DNA from: Brachybacterium sacelli | Lineage (GTDB): Bacteria > Actinomycetota > Actinomycetes > Actinomycetales > Dermabacteraceae | DNA: 64,000 bases | Assembly: GCF_017876545.1 (NCBI RefSeq) | Contig: NZ_JAGIOD010000002.1 | Location: forward strand, 744,001 to 808,000 | Reading direction: 5' to 3' | Part shown: in pieces, positions 37,469-46,273 of the stretch | How the letters are laid out: each line of letters begins with the position of its first letter | Position numbering within the stretch: the stretch's first letter is position 1 | Notes under the pieces: generated by a model | Told to the model about the DNA's origin: nothing | The model's input: only the letters and a program-made list of their open reading frames with translations | The model's database searches: none | Program-made: the position numbers and the translations under genes

Positions 37469-38158
37469 TCAGTCGGTGCCAGGGGCGACCAGGCCGGTCT
37501 CGAAGGCGATGATGACCGCCTGCACACGGTCGCGCGCGCCGAGCTTGGCGAGCACCCGCCCCACGTGCGTCTTGACGGTGGCCTCGGCGACGAACAGCTC
37601 GGCCCCGATCTCCTGGTTCGAGCAGCCGCGGCCCATCAGCGTGAGCACCTCCCGTTCACGCTCGGTGAGGGACGCGAGGGAGGAGGCGTCCTTCTCCTGC
37701 GGCTCGGGGGTCGCGACGACGCGTGCGAGCAGACGGCGGGTGGCCGACGGGGCGATCACGGCGTCACCGCGGTGCACGGTGCGGATCGCGCCGAGCAGAT
37801 CCTCCGGCTGGGCGTCCTTGAGCAGGAAGCCGCTGGCTCCGGCACGGATCGCGGAGACGACGTACTCGTCGATGTCGAAGGTGGTCAGCACGACGATCTT
37901 CGGGGCACGGCCTTCGGGCGACTGCTCGAGGATCCGCAGCGTCGCCTCGATGCCGTCCATCCGCGGCATTCGCACATCCATGAGCACCACGTCGACGGTG
38001 CGGGCGCGCAGGTCCTCGACCGCGGCGGCACCGTCGGCCGCTTGCACGACGACCTCCATGTCGTCCTGCGAGTCGATCACCATCGCGAATCCTGCGCGCA
38101 CCAGCGGCTGGTCGTCGACGAGGGCGATGCGCAGGGGGCGGTCGAGCGGATCGGTCAT
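37469..38158 (-). CDS. NarL/LuxR-type response regulator
   Basis: This 229-residue regulator has a receiver domain (Asp15-Asp16, phospho-acceptor Asp61 in LMDVRMPRMDG, FLLKDAQPEDL) and a LuxR-type helix-turn-helix with SLTEREREVLTLMGRGCSNQEIGAELFVAEATVKTHVGRVLAKLG. It is the partner of the kinase upstream, with which it overlaps by ATGA. By position it probably controls the ABC exporter genes downstream. Confidence 0.93.
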   Translation of the reverse strand: MTDPLDRPLRIALVDDQPLVRAGFAMVIDSQDDMEVVVQAADGAAAVEDLRARTVDVVLMDVRMPRMDGIEATLRILEQSPEGRAPKIVVLTTFDIDEYVVSAIRAGASGFLLKDAQPEDLLGAIRTVHRGDAVIAPSATRRLLARVVATPEPQEKDASSLASLTEREREVLTLMGRGCSNQEIGAELFVAEATVKTHVGRVLAKLGARDRVQAVIIAFETGLVAPGTD

Positions 38159-39498
38159 CGGGGGTCTCCTCCGGGTCGGGGCGGGTGGGGCGTGGGAGCA
38201 AGTGGGGCCGCCACGGCATCGGGCAGGCCGGGTGCCAGCTGGCCGGGTGCCGGCTGCCCGCCGCGGCCGGTGCCGTCCAGCGGGACGACGGCCCGCACCC
38301 GGTAGCCACGGCTGGGCAGCGGTCCGGCCTGCAGGGTCCCGCCGAACACGGACATCCTCTCGTGCATCCCGGTCAGGCCGTGGCCCTGCCCGTCGGAGGC
38401 GGGGTCGGTGCCCTGCCCGTCGTCGAGGATCTCTATCTCGAGCTGCTGGGCGGTGCGCCGGATGCGGACCGCCGCGGAGGCCCCGGGGCCGGCGTGCTTG
38501 AGGACGTTGGTCAGCGATTCCTGGACCAGGCGGAACAGGGACATGCCGAGGGCCTGGGGCAGGTCCTCCAGAGCGCCGTCGACCTCGAGGTCCACCTCGA
38601 GGCCGGCAGCGCGCACGCGCTCGGTCAGATCGTGCAGCATCGCCGGTCCGGGCTGGGGCCCGAAGCTGGTCTCGTCCTCCTGGCGCAGCACACCCAGCAG
38701 CGAGCGCATGTCGGCCAGCGCAGCGCGTCCGGTCTCGCCGATGGTGCCCAGCACGTCGGTCGCCTTCTCGGGGTGCTGGGAGGCGATGAAGCGACCGCCG
38801 TCGGCCTGGGCGATGATCACGGAGAGGGAATGGGCGACGACGTCGTGCATCTCCCGTGCGATGCGGGCGCGCTCGTCCGCCACCGCGAGGGCGGTGCGCT
38901 GCTCGCGCTCGCGGACGGCCTGCTCGGCGCGGTCCTGGGTCAGGGCGAGCTGGCGCACCCGGGCGCGCTGCAGGTTGGCCAGCGCCCAGACCGCCACGAT
39001 CGTGATCGTGCCGATGGTGACCAGCCCGGCGAAGGCCAGCGCGGCCTGCAGCGGACCGCCGTACTCCGTGACGTAGGAGACGAACGCCCAGTAGCCGGCC
39101 TGGCAGAGGACTCCCAGGAAGCCGGCGCCCATGCCGACCCAGGCCACGGCGCGCCCCCCGTAGGCGACGGCGCAGAACATCGCGTAGAACGTCATGGCGT
39201 CGCCGAGCACGACGGGCTGGTTCACCAGCAGGTGGGCCACGGCGAGGGCGCCGATGACGATCACCCCGAGCAGTGGGCGCACCCGGCAGATCGCCGCGGC
39301 CGCGATCATCGGGACGGAGAAGAGGGTCCACCAGTTGAAGGACGCGGTCCCCACGGAGAACAGCAGCACCACGAACGCGCCGGAGCCGAAGGCGATCAGG
39401 TCGACGGTGCCGGGGTTCTCGATGATCCAGCGGAACGGGTCGATGCGGCGGCCGCGCCTCGAGGGCGCGTCCGTGCTCTCGGGGGAACCGTCCGTCAT
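38155..39498 (-). CDS. Sensor histidine kinase (HisKA_3/NarX type)
   Basis: This 447-residue kinase has five or six membrane helices in its first ~155 residues with very short loops, so it likely senses within the membrane. The HisKA_3 motif REMHDVVAHSLSVIIAQADG has its His near 218, and the ATPase part has LVQESLTNVLKHAG, DDGQGTD and GHGLTGMHERM. The C-terminal ~40 residues are Pro/Ala-rich. ATG at 39498 is chosen; a GTG two codons upstream is possible. Kinase of the DesK-like group. Confidence 0.9.
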   Translation of the reverse strand: MTDGSPESTDAPSRRGRRIDPFRWIIENPGTVDLIAFGSGAFVVLLFSVGTASFNWWTLFSVPMIAAAAICRVRPLLGVIVIGALAVAHLLVNQPVVLGDAMTFYAMFCAVAYGGRAVAWVGMGAGFLGVLCQAGYWAFVSYVTEYGGPLQAALAFAGLVTIGTITIVAVWALANLQRARVRQLALTQDRAEQAVREREQRTALAVADERARIAREMHDVVAHSLSVIIAQADGGRFIASQHPEKATDVLGTIGETGRAALADMRSLLGVLRQEDETSFGPQPGPAMLHDLTERVRAAGLEVDLEVDGALEDLPQALGMSLFRLVQESLTNVLKHAGPGASAAVRIRRTAQQLEIEILDDGQGTDPASDGQGHGLTGMHERMSVFGGTLQAGPLPSRGYRVRAVVPLDGTGRGGQPAPGQLAPGLPDAVAAPLAPTPHPPRPGGDPR

Positions 39499-39607
39499 GG
39501 TCACGAGGGTACGGGGGCGGGGCAGTCCGGGGCGTCAGACCGCGGTCGGATCCCGGGCCGACGCCGGGCGGACGGGCGTGGCACGGGCCGGACCGGGCAG
39601 GAGCCGT

Positions 39608-40354
39608 TCAGAGCAGCCTCTGCGGCGTATCGAGCAGCTCGGGTCCGTCGTTGCCGACCTTCCCCACCGCCGGGTCCACCTCGCGCAGCGCGAGGGTCGA
39701 GTCCTCGAGCAGGTGGGTGTCCTCGAGGATCCAGGCCTGGGCGGCGTGGCGGTCGTCCATCGTGGTGTCCAGCCAGGCGTCGACCTGGCCGCGGCGCAGC
39801 ATCACCGGGGTGCGGTCGTGGATCTCGGCGAGCTCGCCGGTGGCCGCGCGGGTGATGATCGTGGCGCTGAGCAGGTAGCGGCCGTCCGCTCCGGCGGCCG
39901 GGCCTTCGTGACCGCCGGGCCCCTTCCACCAGGAGACCAGGGCCGCCATGTACAGCGGGGAACCGTCGGCCGGGGCGATGTAGTAGGGCTGCTTGCGCTT
40001 GCCGGCGCCGTCGCGCACCCACTCGTAGTACCCGTCCATGGGGACGATCGCACGGTATCGGCCGAGGCTCCCGCGGAAGCTGTTGCGCTCGGCGAGCGTC
40101 TCCCGGCGGGCGTTGAAGGTGCGCGAGGAGAAGGTCTCGTCCTGCGCGAACGGCGGCAGCAGCCCCCAACGGGCCACCCGCAGGGCTCGCAGCACCTCTC
40201 CGGTGGCCGGATCGACCGATTCGGTGACGACGTGGATCGGTGCGGTGGGCGGGATGTTCCAGCGACTGCGCAGATGCGGATCGCTGAGATCGACCGCATC
40301 GAGGTCGTCGACCAGCGGCTCGATCTCCTGGAAGAAGGCGAATCGGCCGCACAT
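39608..40354 (-). CDS. SRAP/HMCES-type abasic site processing protein
   Basis: This 248-residue protein begins MCGRFAFF, so Cys2 becomes N-terminal after Met removal, as needed for the DNA-protein crosslink to abasic sites. Further family marks are RWNIPPTAPI, the FNARRETLAERNSFRG segment, the GYYEW motif, and HDRTPVML. The family shields abasic sites in single-stranded DNA. It lies 1 bp after the YihY gene stop, so the two are probably in one mRNA, though a link in function is not known. Confidence 0.92.
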   Translation of the reverse strand: MCGRFAFFQEIEPLVDDLDAVDLSDPHLRSRWNIPPTAPIHVVTESVDPATGEVLRALRVARWGLLPPFAQDETFSSRTFNARRETLAERNSFRGSLGRYRAIVPMDGYYEWVRDGAGKRKQPYYIAPADGSPLYMAALVSWWKGPGGHEGPAAGADGRYLLSATIITRAATGELAEIHDRTPVMLRRGQVDAWLDTTMDDRHAAQAWILEDTHLLEDSTLALREVDPAVGKVGNDGPELLDTPQRLL

Positions 40355-40355
40355 G

Positions 40356-41570
40356 TCAGTTCCCGTCCGTGCGGTCGCGGTCCGTCGGCGAGCGCTCGTC
40401 GTCCGCAGTGCCCTCGGCGTGCCCGGCGTTCTCGGTGTCGTCGGCGTCCTCGGCGGCGCCGACCGTGGGAACCCCGCGGCGCGGGGTGAGACGGGCGTCC
40501 TCGCCGGTGTAGGCCTCGGCGTCGCGGTGGAGGTTCCGCAGGCGGATGTCCCGGCCCTCGTCGACGATGCTCTCGTGCTTGGCCTCCGCCTTCTCGGCGC
40601 CCTTGGACTCGCGCATCGGCAGGTCATGGCTGTCCTCCGCGGGCTTGCCGGACTCCAGCTCGCGGGCGCGCTCGAACTCGGCGTCGACCTCCGCACCGAG
40701 GATGATCACGATGTTCATCACCCACAGGGCGAACAGCACCGCCATGATGCCGCCGATGGCCCCGTAGCTGGAGTAGCCGGCGACGGTGCCCATGTAGATC
40801 GACAGCGCCACCGCGGCGACGGCGATGCCGATGATCGCGAAGACGCCACCGGGGGAGATGATCCGGAAGGGCTTGTCGACGTTCGGGGCGCCCCAGTACA
40901 ACAGCGAGATCAGCGCGAAGGCGAGCACCAGGATCACCGGCCATTTCGCCCAGGTCCAGATCGGCAGGAACGACTCGGTGAGGAACATCAGCGTGCCCTC
41001 GGCGCCGATCCGTGAGGCGATCGGGCCCAGCAGACCGTCCACGAGCGATTGGTTCAGCAGCACCGAGACCAGCACCAGCAGGATGCCGAGGATCATCGCT
41101 ACCGTCAGGCCCAGCATCGACAGGGTCAGGCGGATCGGACCGCGGCCCTCGGGGACTTCGTAGATCTGGTTCGCGACCCGCCCGTAGGCCTTGATGTAGG
41201 CGGAGGCGGACCACAGGGCCGTCGCGATACCGATGATCAGGGCGATGGTGCCGCCGGTCGCCGAGCCCATGAGCGAGTCGAGAGTCGACTTCACCGCGTC
41301 CCCGGCCGCGAGGTCTGACCCGCTCGAGGCGGACTCGATGCCCTTCGTGATCAGCTCGGAGATCTCATCCTTGATCGGAGCCAGCAGCAGCGTGGCCAGC
41401 GAGAACAGTGCCAGCAGCGTCGGCGCGACCGACAGCACCATGTAGTAGGTCAGCTTCGCCGCCTGATCGGTGCCGCCGTCGCGCGTGAACTCCGCGAGCA
41501 CGCGCTTGGCCGTGTACAACACCGTGCCGCCGCTCAGGCGGGGAGACCGGGATGCGGGGGAATCGGCCAT
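40356..41570 (-). CDS. YihY/BrkB family membrane protein
   Basis: This 404-residue protein has a YihY domain with KLTYYMVLSVAPTLLALFSLATLL, the ALWSASAYIKAYGRVANQIY segment and the PNVDKPFRIISPGGVFAIIGIAVAAVALSIYMG, GGIMAVLFALWVMNIVIILGAEVDAEFER pair of helices; six membrane helices in all. The ~110-residue C-terminal tail is soluble and acidic. The family was once called RNase BN in error; its role, perhaps transport or envelope, is unsettled. Confidence 0.9.
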   Translation of the reverse strand: MADSPASRSPRLSGGTVLYTAKRVLAEFTRDGGTDQAAKLTYYMVLSVAPTLLALFSLATLLLAPIKDEISELITKGIESASSGSDLAAGDAVKSTLDSLMGSATGGTIALIIGIATALWSASAYIKAYGRVANQIYEVPEGRGPIRLTLSMLGLTVAMILGILLVLVSVLLNQSLVDGLLGPIASRIGAEGTLMFLTESFLPIWTWAKWPVILVLAFALISLLYWGAPNVDKPFRIISPGGVFAIIGIAVAAVALSIYMGTVAGYSSYGAIGGIMAVLFALWVMNIVIILGAEVDAEFERARELESGKPAEDSHDLPMRESKGAEKAEAKHESIVDEGRDIRLRNLHRDAEAYTGEDARLTPRRGVPTVGAAEDADDTENAGHAEGTADDERSPTDRDRTDGN

Positions 41571-41657
41571 GAGGAGGACTCCTGGGGTGAGGCTGGCTCG
41601 CGGACTGAGTCGCGGACTGATGTGTGGTCATCCTGCCATGGGAGAACCCGGGGAGAG

Positions 41658-41711
41658 TTGTCCACAATTACTGACATCTGCCCACGGCAGGGGCCCGGTT
41701 CGCCATACAGT
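41658..41711 (+). promoter_or_regulatory. Tad promoter element, copy 2
   Basis: TTGTCCACAAT (41658-41668), 7 nt, AT, 2 nt, GCCCACG (41680-41686), 19 nt and TACAGT (41706-41711) precede cpaF by 75 bp. Part order and every spacing equal those of copy 1 at 28119-28172. The leader to the cpaF ATG would be about 68 nt. Confidence 0.6.
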
Positions 41712-41785
41712 GACCGGCGAGAGTGCTCCGCATCGGAGCGCACGACCGGAAAGGACCGGTCGGTCGGGGGTCGGGAGGGGACCGG

Positions 41786-43012
41786 ATGGACACCGCCACC
41801 ATCATCGAGGCCGAGTCGCGGGAGCTGATCCGTCGGCGCGGGCTCGACGTGCATGCCGATCAGCTCGAGCCGCTGATCCGTGAAGTCGTCTCCGACTACG
41901 ACCGGCGCTCCTCCTCCGGCGAGGTCCCGGTCCTCCATGACGGCGAGACGGCCGTGGCCGAGGTGGCGGCCCGCATCGGCGGCTTCGGGCCGCTCCAGGA
42001 GATGCTGGATGATCCCATGGTCGAGGAGATATGGCTGAACTCGCCGTCGCAGGTGTTCTGCGCACGCAACGGGCGCAGCGAACTGACCACGATCGTCCTC
42101 AATGACGCCGAGGTCCGCGGGATCGTCGAGCGGATGCTGGTGAGCTCGGGACGTCGCCTGGACATGAGCACACCCTTCGTCGACGCACTGCTGCCCGACG
42201 GATCGCGACTGCACGTGGTGATCCCGAGCGTGACGCGTACGCACTGGGCGATCAACATCCGCAAGTTCGTGGCCAAGGCCTACGACCTGTACGGTCTGGT
42301 CGCCTTGGGCTCCCTCACACCGCAGGCCGCCGACTTCCTCGATGCGGCGATCGCCTCGGGCCTCAATGTCGTCACCAGCGGCGCGACCGGTGCCGGGAAG
42401 ACGACCTTCTTGCGTTGTCTCGCGCAGTCGATCGGAGCCCGAGAACGGGTGGTCACCATCGAGGAGGTGTTCGAGCTCGGCCTCGGTCTGCGCGACGTGG
42501 TCGCCATGCAGACCCGACAGGCGAACCTCGAAGGTGCCGGCGAGATCTCCATGCGCCGCCTGGTGAAAGAGGCGCTGCGGATGCGACCCAGCCGGATCAT
42601 CGTCGGCGAGGTCCGCGAGGCCGAGTCGCTGGACATGCTCATCGCACTCAACAGCGGCCTGCCCGGCCTCGCCTCGATCCACGCCAACTCGGCCCGCGAC
42701 GCCGTCACCAAGCTGTGCACCCTGCCCCTGCTGGCCGGGGAGAACGTCTCCAGCCGGTTCGTCGTCCCCACGGTCGCCAGCTCCATCGACCTCGTCGTCC
42801 ATCTCGACATGCTGGCCGACGGCCGGCGGCGGGTGCGGGAGATCGTCGGGCTCAGCGGGCGGGTGGAGGACGAAGTCATCGAGATCTCGGACCTGTACTC
42901 CCTCCGAGGTGAGCGACTCGTGCGAGGAGACGGGCATCCGCCGCACCCGGAGCGTTTCGCCCGTTCCGGCCATGACCTGACCGCGCTGCTGGGCGGTGTG
43001 GACGCGGCATGA
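41786..43012 (+). CDS. cpaF: CpaF/TadA-type pilus secretion ATPase
   Basis: This 408-residue ATPase powers assembly of Tad pili. It has an N-terminal helical part with GFGPLQEMLDDPMVEEIWLNSP, VDALLPDGSRLHVVIPSVTRTHWAINIRKF, the Walker A ATGAGKT near 197-203, an Asp-box-like VVTIEEVFEL, and the Walker B segment RIIVGEVREAESLDMLIALNSGLPGLASIHANS. ATG at 41786 has GGGAGGGGA just upstream; ORFs extending further lack family sequence. It overlaps tadB by ATGA. Confidence 0.93.
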   Translation: MDTATIIEAESRELIRRRGLDVHADQLEPLIREVVSDYDRRSSSGEVPVLHDGETAVAEVAARIGGFGPLQEMLDDPMVEEIWLNSPSQVFCARNGRSELTTIVLNDAEVRGIVERMLVSSGRRLDMSTPFVDALLPDGSRLHVVIPSVTRTHWAINIRKFVAKAYDLYGLVALGSLTPQAADFLDAAIASGLNVVTSGATGAGKTTFLRCLAQSIGARERVVTIEEVFELGLGLRDVVAMQTRQANLEGAGEISMRRLVKEALRMRPSRIIVGEVREAESLDMLIALNSGLPGLASIHANSARDAVTKLCTLPLLAGENVSSRFVVPTVASSIDLVVHLDMLADGRRRVREIVGLSGRVEDEVIEISDLYSLRGERLVRGDGHPPHPERFARSGHDLTALLGGVDAA

Positions 43013-43881
43013 GCGACGGCGCGTTCCTGGGCCTCCTCGCCGGGCTGGGTCTGCTGTCGATCTGGTGGTCGCTGTGGGAGCAGGAGGGTCAGGCGCCCCG
43101 CCGCGGACGGGTCGGTCGTGCCATGGACCGGCTGCGCGACGACCTGGTCACCGTGGGCCTCACCTCGGTCCCGCCGGAGGCGGTGCCAGCTCTCAGTGCA
43201 GGGCTCGGCCTGGTCGTCGCGGCAGTGCTCTGGGCGACCTCCAGCGCTGTCGTACCGTCCCTGGCGATCGGGGCGGTCTCCACGGCACTGCCCGTGGTGT
43301 TCCTGCGCTCCGCCGCCCGCCGCCGGACTACCGCGCTGCGGGAGGTCTGGCCGGAGGCCGTCGACCACATCAACTCCGCGATCCGTGCCGGCCTCTCACT
43401 TCCGGAGGCACTGGTCCAGCTCGGCCGAAAGGGCCCCGAGGAGCTACGACCGGCCTTCCACGAGTTCTCCCTCGATTACCAGGCCAGCGGAGATTTCGCA
43501 GCCTGTCTGGATCGACTGAAGGTGCGCCTGGCGGATCCGGTGGGCGATCGGATCGTCGAGGCGCTGCGGATCACTCGCGATGTCGGCGGCACCGATCTCG
43601 GGGGCCTGCTGCGAACTCTCGCCTCCTTCCTGAGAGAGGACGCCCGGACCCGTGCGGAGCTCGAGGCGCGCCAGTCCTGGACGGTCAACGCGGCACGGCT
43701 CGCCCTGGCCGCACCGTGGCTGGTGCTGGCGCTGATGTCGACCAGGCCCCAGGCCGCCCAGGCCTACGACTCCTCGCTCGGAATGGCGATGATCCTCATC
43801 GGCGCCGTGGTCTCCCTGATCGCCTACCGGGTCATGCTGCTGATCGCGCGCCTGCCGCAGGACGAGCGGGTGTTGCGATGA
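43009..43881 (+). CDS. tadB: TadB-type inner membrane platform protein
   Basis: This 290-residue protein has an N-terminal helix pair (about 2-20 and 60-100), the cytoplasmic T2SF domain with LREVWPEAVDHINSAIRAGLSLPEALVQLG, DRIVEALRITRDVGGTDLGGLLRTLASFLRED, and two C-terminal helices. TadB and TadC form the membrane platform on which the ATPase acts. Joined to cpaF and tadC by overlaps, so the three are made together. Confidence 0.92.
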   Translation: MSDGAFLGLLAGLGLLSIWWSLWEQEGQAPRRGRVGRAMDRLRDDLVTVGLTSVPPEAVPALSAGLGLVVAAVLWATSSAVVPSLAIGAVSTALPVVFLRSAARRRTTALREVWPEAVDHINSAIRAGLSLPEALVQLGRKGPEELRPAFHEFSLDYQASGDFAACLDRLKVRLADPVGDRIVEALRITRDVGGTDLGGLLRTLASFLREDARTRAELEARQSWTVNAARLALAAPWLVLALMSTRPQAAQAYDSSLGMAMILIGAVVSLIAYRVMLLIARLPQDERVLR

Positions 43882-44822
43882 TCGACTCCAGAACGCTCGT
43901 GGTCGGCGCCTTCCTGGGGCTGCTGCTCGGCATCGGGCTCGCGCTCCTGGCGGGGCTGCTTCCCTGGTTGCGCCGCCGCGACCTGGACGCTCGCATCGAC
44001 CCCTATCTGCGGCGCTCACGGTCCGCCTCCCTCTTCAGTGCCCCGGCGGCGACGAGTCGTGCTCGGGTGGTCGCCGAGAATCTCCTGGGCCCGGTGGCCC
44101 AGCGCGCCCTGGGCGTCCTCGAGCGTCTCACCGGGGGCGCCGACCAGCTCGAACGCCGTCTCCGGCTGTCCGGTCGACGCTCCTCCACGGACTCCTTCCG
44201 CATCGAGCAGGTCATCTTCGGTGGGGTGGGACTGGTCGCCGGCGTCGCCATCGCGCTGCTCGCCGTCGGCACTCGCGGCGCGAGTCCGCTGCTGGGGCTG
44301 CTCATCGTCCTCCTCGGCGTGCTCTCGGGCGTGTTGCTGAGGGACTATCTGCTGGGCGTGGAGATCGCTCGCCGCGCCTCGCGCATGGCCCGCGAGTTCC
44401 CTACCGTCGCCGATCTGCTCGCGCTGGCCGTCGCGGCGGGGGAGAGCCCGATCGCTGCGATGGAGCGGGTGGCCCGCACCTCCTCGGGTGCGCTGCCCGA
44501 CGAGTTCGCCGCCACCGTCGCCGACATCCGGTCCGGCACCAGCGTCGCCCAGGCGCTGGCCTCCCTCGGGTCGCGCACCCCACTGCAGTCGCTGGGACGG
44601 TTCGGCGAAGGCGTCTCCGTCGCGATCGAACGAGGCACGCCCCTGGCCGATGTGCTGCGGGCACAAGCCCAGGACGCCCGCGAATCCTCCAAGCGCGACC
44701 TCATGGAGACGGCCGGACGTCGCGAGATCTACATGCTCATGCCCGTGGTCTTCTTCGTGATGCCGCTGGTGATCGTCTTCGCGATCTTCCCCGGCCTCGC
44801 CGTCCTGGAGATCTCCGTCTGA
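43878..44822 (+). CDS. tadC: TadC-type inner membrane platform protein
   Basis: This 314-residue protein has a first helix near 7-30, an Arg-rich cytoplasmic loop, helices at about 115-155, a T2SF domain with REFPTVADLLALAVAAGESPIAAMERV and GTPLADVLRAQAQDARESSKRDLMETAGRREIYMLMPVVFFVMPLVIVFAIFPGL. The frame stays open through the whole tadB region, but the ATG at the tadB stop overlap and the family start decide the start. Confidence 0.92.
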   Translation: MIDSRTLVVGAFLGLLLGIGLALLAGLLPWLRRRDLDARIDPYLRRSRSASLFSAPAATSRARVVAENLLGPVAQRALGVLERLTGGADQLERRLRLSGRRSSTDSFRIEQVIFGGVGLVAGVAIALLAVGTRGASPLLGLLIVLLGVLSGVLLRDYLLGVEIARRASRMAREFPTVADLLALAVAAGESPIAAMERVARTSSGALPDEFAATVADIRSGTSVAQALASLGSRTPLQSLGRFGEGVSVAIERGTPLADVLRAQAQDARESSKRDLMETAGRREIYMLMPVVFFVMPLVIVFAIFPGLAVLEISV

Positions 44823-44970
44823 CCGCCGCACGACCGCTCCAGCGTCCGCCCGACCACCCGACCATCCACCGACCAGCCATCCCACCGCGCAGGTCCGACC
44901 ACATGTCCCGCACCATCCGCAGTTCCCCATGCCGGGTATCCAGCCCGGTCCAACCGCCGAGGAGGCCGAC

Positions 44971-45231
44971 ATGACTGTTCACCGCACCCGACTGCACCGC
45001 TCGTCCCGCCGCGTCGTCGCCGCAGTGCCCACCACCGACGTCGCCATGCGATCCGGGCTCGCCACACGCCTGATCGAGCGCCTGAGCTCCGAGCGCGGGG
45101 ACGTGCCCGGCTGGGTCCTGATCACGTTGATGACCGCAGGAATCGTGGTCGCCCTCTGGGCCGTCGCCTCGGACCAGATCGTCCAGATCTTCGAGAACGC
45201 CATGGCGCCGTTCCTCGGCGGCAGCCTCTGA
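44971..45231 (+). CDS. Small pilin-like protein of the Tad operon
   Basis: This 86-residue protein has a basic N-terminal ~50 residues and one hydrophobic helix (about 59-79) in the segment RGDVPGWVLITLMTAGIVVALWAVASDQIV. It sits where Flp pilin genes lie. Flp pilins are cut after Gly and carry Glu at +5; after this Gly the order is D-V-P-G-W, so Glu5 is missing. AGGAGG stands 5-10 nt before the ATG. The 148-bp gap before it holds a small hairpin (44932-44948) and GACCA-type repeats but no gene. Confidence 0.65.
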   Translation: MTVHRTRLHRSSRRVVAAVPTTDVAMRSGLATRLIERLSSERGDVPGWVLITLMTAGIVVALWAVASDQIVQIFENAMAPFLGGSL

Positions 45232-45260
45232 GCGAGCCCTGTGCCGACGCCCCCGCCGCC

Positions 45261-45719
45261 GTGAGAATCGCGCGCCCTCCCCAGCCGGACCTGTCCCCGC
45301 CCCGAGCACCGGAAGCCACCGCGGGACGCGGACCGTCCCTGCGGGCACGACTGCGTCGCGACGAAGGCTCCGCCGTGGTCGAGTTCCCGATGGTCGCCGC
45401 ACTGATCGTGCTGATCGCCCTCGGGGTGATGCAGGCGGCACTCATCGTCCACACCCGCAACACCCTGATCGACGCGGCGGTGCAGGGAGCTCACCATGCC
45501 TCGCTGATCGGTGCGACACCCGAGGACGGGGCGGAGCGTGCCGAGCGACTGATCGGCGACCGCTTCGGCGACTCGTTCCAGGTCGAGGCGAGTGCCGCCG
45601 AAAGTTCCGAGGGCACCATCCGGGTGGAGGTGCGTGCCACGCTCCCGCTCGTCGGCCTGTTCGGCCCGTCCGGATCCCTCGCCGTCGAAGGCCGTGCCAT
45701 CGACGAGGAGACCTGGTGA
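45261..45719 (+). CDS. TadE-like pseudopilin 1
   Basis: This 152-residue protein has a Pro/Arg-rich lead, then DEGSAVVEFPMVAALIVLIALGVMQAAL, a prepilin-like site with Gly and Glu at +5, followed by a hydrophobic helix and a soluble beta-rich region. It matches TadE-like proteins that act as minor pilins. The GTG start lies 29 nt after the previous stop; the end overlaps the next gene (GTGA). Confidence 0.85.
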   Translation: MRIARPPQPDLSPPRAPEATAGRGPSLRARLRRDEGSAVVEFPMVAALIVLIALGVMQAALIVHTRNTLIDAAVQGAHHASLIGATPEDGAERAERLIGDRFGDSFQVEASAAESSEGTIRVEVRATLPLVGLFGPSGSLAVEGRAIDEETW

Positions 45720-46273
45720 AGCGGGGGACGGGCGCGGTGCAGGCCGGACCGGCCGCCTGCGCCCAGGTCGCCTCCGCCGATACCCGCGGGACTCGCGTGG
45801 GGCCTCGCCATCGGCGCAGCCCGATCCCGGCATCGGGCGGGCCGGCCGCCGAGGATGGCAACACCATCGTCGAGTTCGTCGTGCTCGCCGCCGCCCTGCT
45901 CATTCCCGCTCTGTACCTGGTCCTGACCCTGGGGTCGGTCCAGGCTGCGGTGTTCGCGGCGGACACCATCGCCCGCGACGCCGCCCGGATCCACGCCGTC
46001 GAGCCCGATCCGGATCACGCGACGATGCGCGCCCGGCAGCACACCGCGATGATCCTCGAGGACTACCGTCTGGAGGCCTCGGAGGTGGTGCGGATCAGCT
46101 GCAGCGAGGACCCGTGCTCGAGCCCGGGCGGCACCGTCAGCGCCCGCGTCCGGATCCCCGTGCCGGTGCCCGGCCTCGGGCCGATCCTGGGGGAGACCGG
46201 GCCCGTCGCCGTCGGCGCCTCCCACGCCGTGCAGGTCGACCAGTACCGCGCCGTCCCAGGAGGGGCGCGATGA
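45716..46273 (+). CDS. TadE-like pseudopilin 2
   Basis: This 185-residue protein has the processing region EDGNTIVEFVVLAAALLIPALYLVL at about residues 46-70, again with Glu at +5 from the Gly, followed by VFAADTIARDAARIHAVEP and a soluble domain with a CSEDPC pair of cysteines that may form a disulphide. TadE family. GTG start overlaps the preceding stop and its own end overlaps the TadG-like gene. Confidence 0.85.
   Translation: MKRGTGAVQAGPAACAQVASADTRGTRVGPRHRRSPIPASGGPAAEDGNTIVEFVVLAAALLIPALYLVLTLGSVQAAVFAADTIARDAARIHAVEPDPDHATMRARQHTAMILEDYRLEASEVVRISCSEDPCSSPGGTVSARVRIPVPVPGLGPILGETGPVAVGASHAVQVDQYRAVPGGAR

Noticed and set aside
42996..43877. In-frame extension of tadC through tadB, suggesting a TadB-TadC fusion
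   Set aside because: The extension is only the open third frame of tadB; the ATGA overlap and family N-terminus set the tadC start at 43878.
44823..44970. GACCA-type short repeats between tadC and the pilin-like gene
   Set aside because: Low-complexity pyrimidine-rich DNA with irregular units; no clear array or operator.
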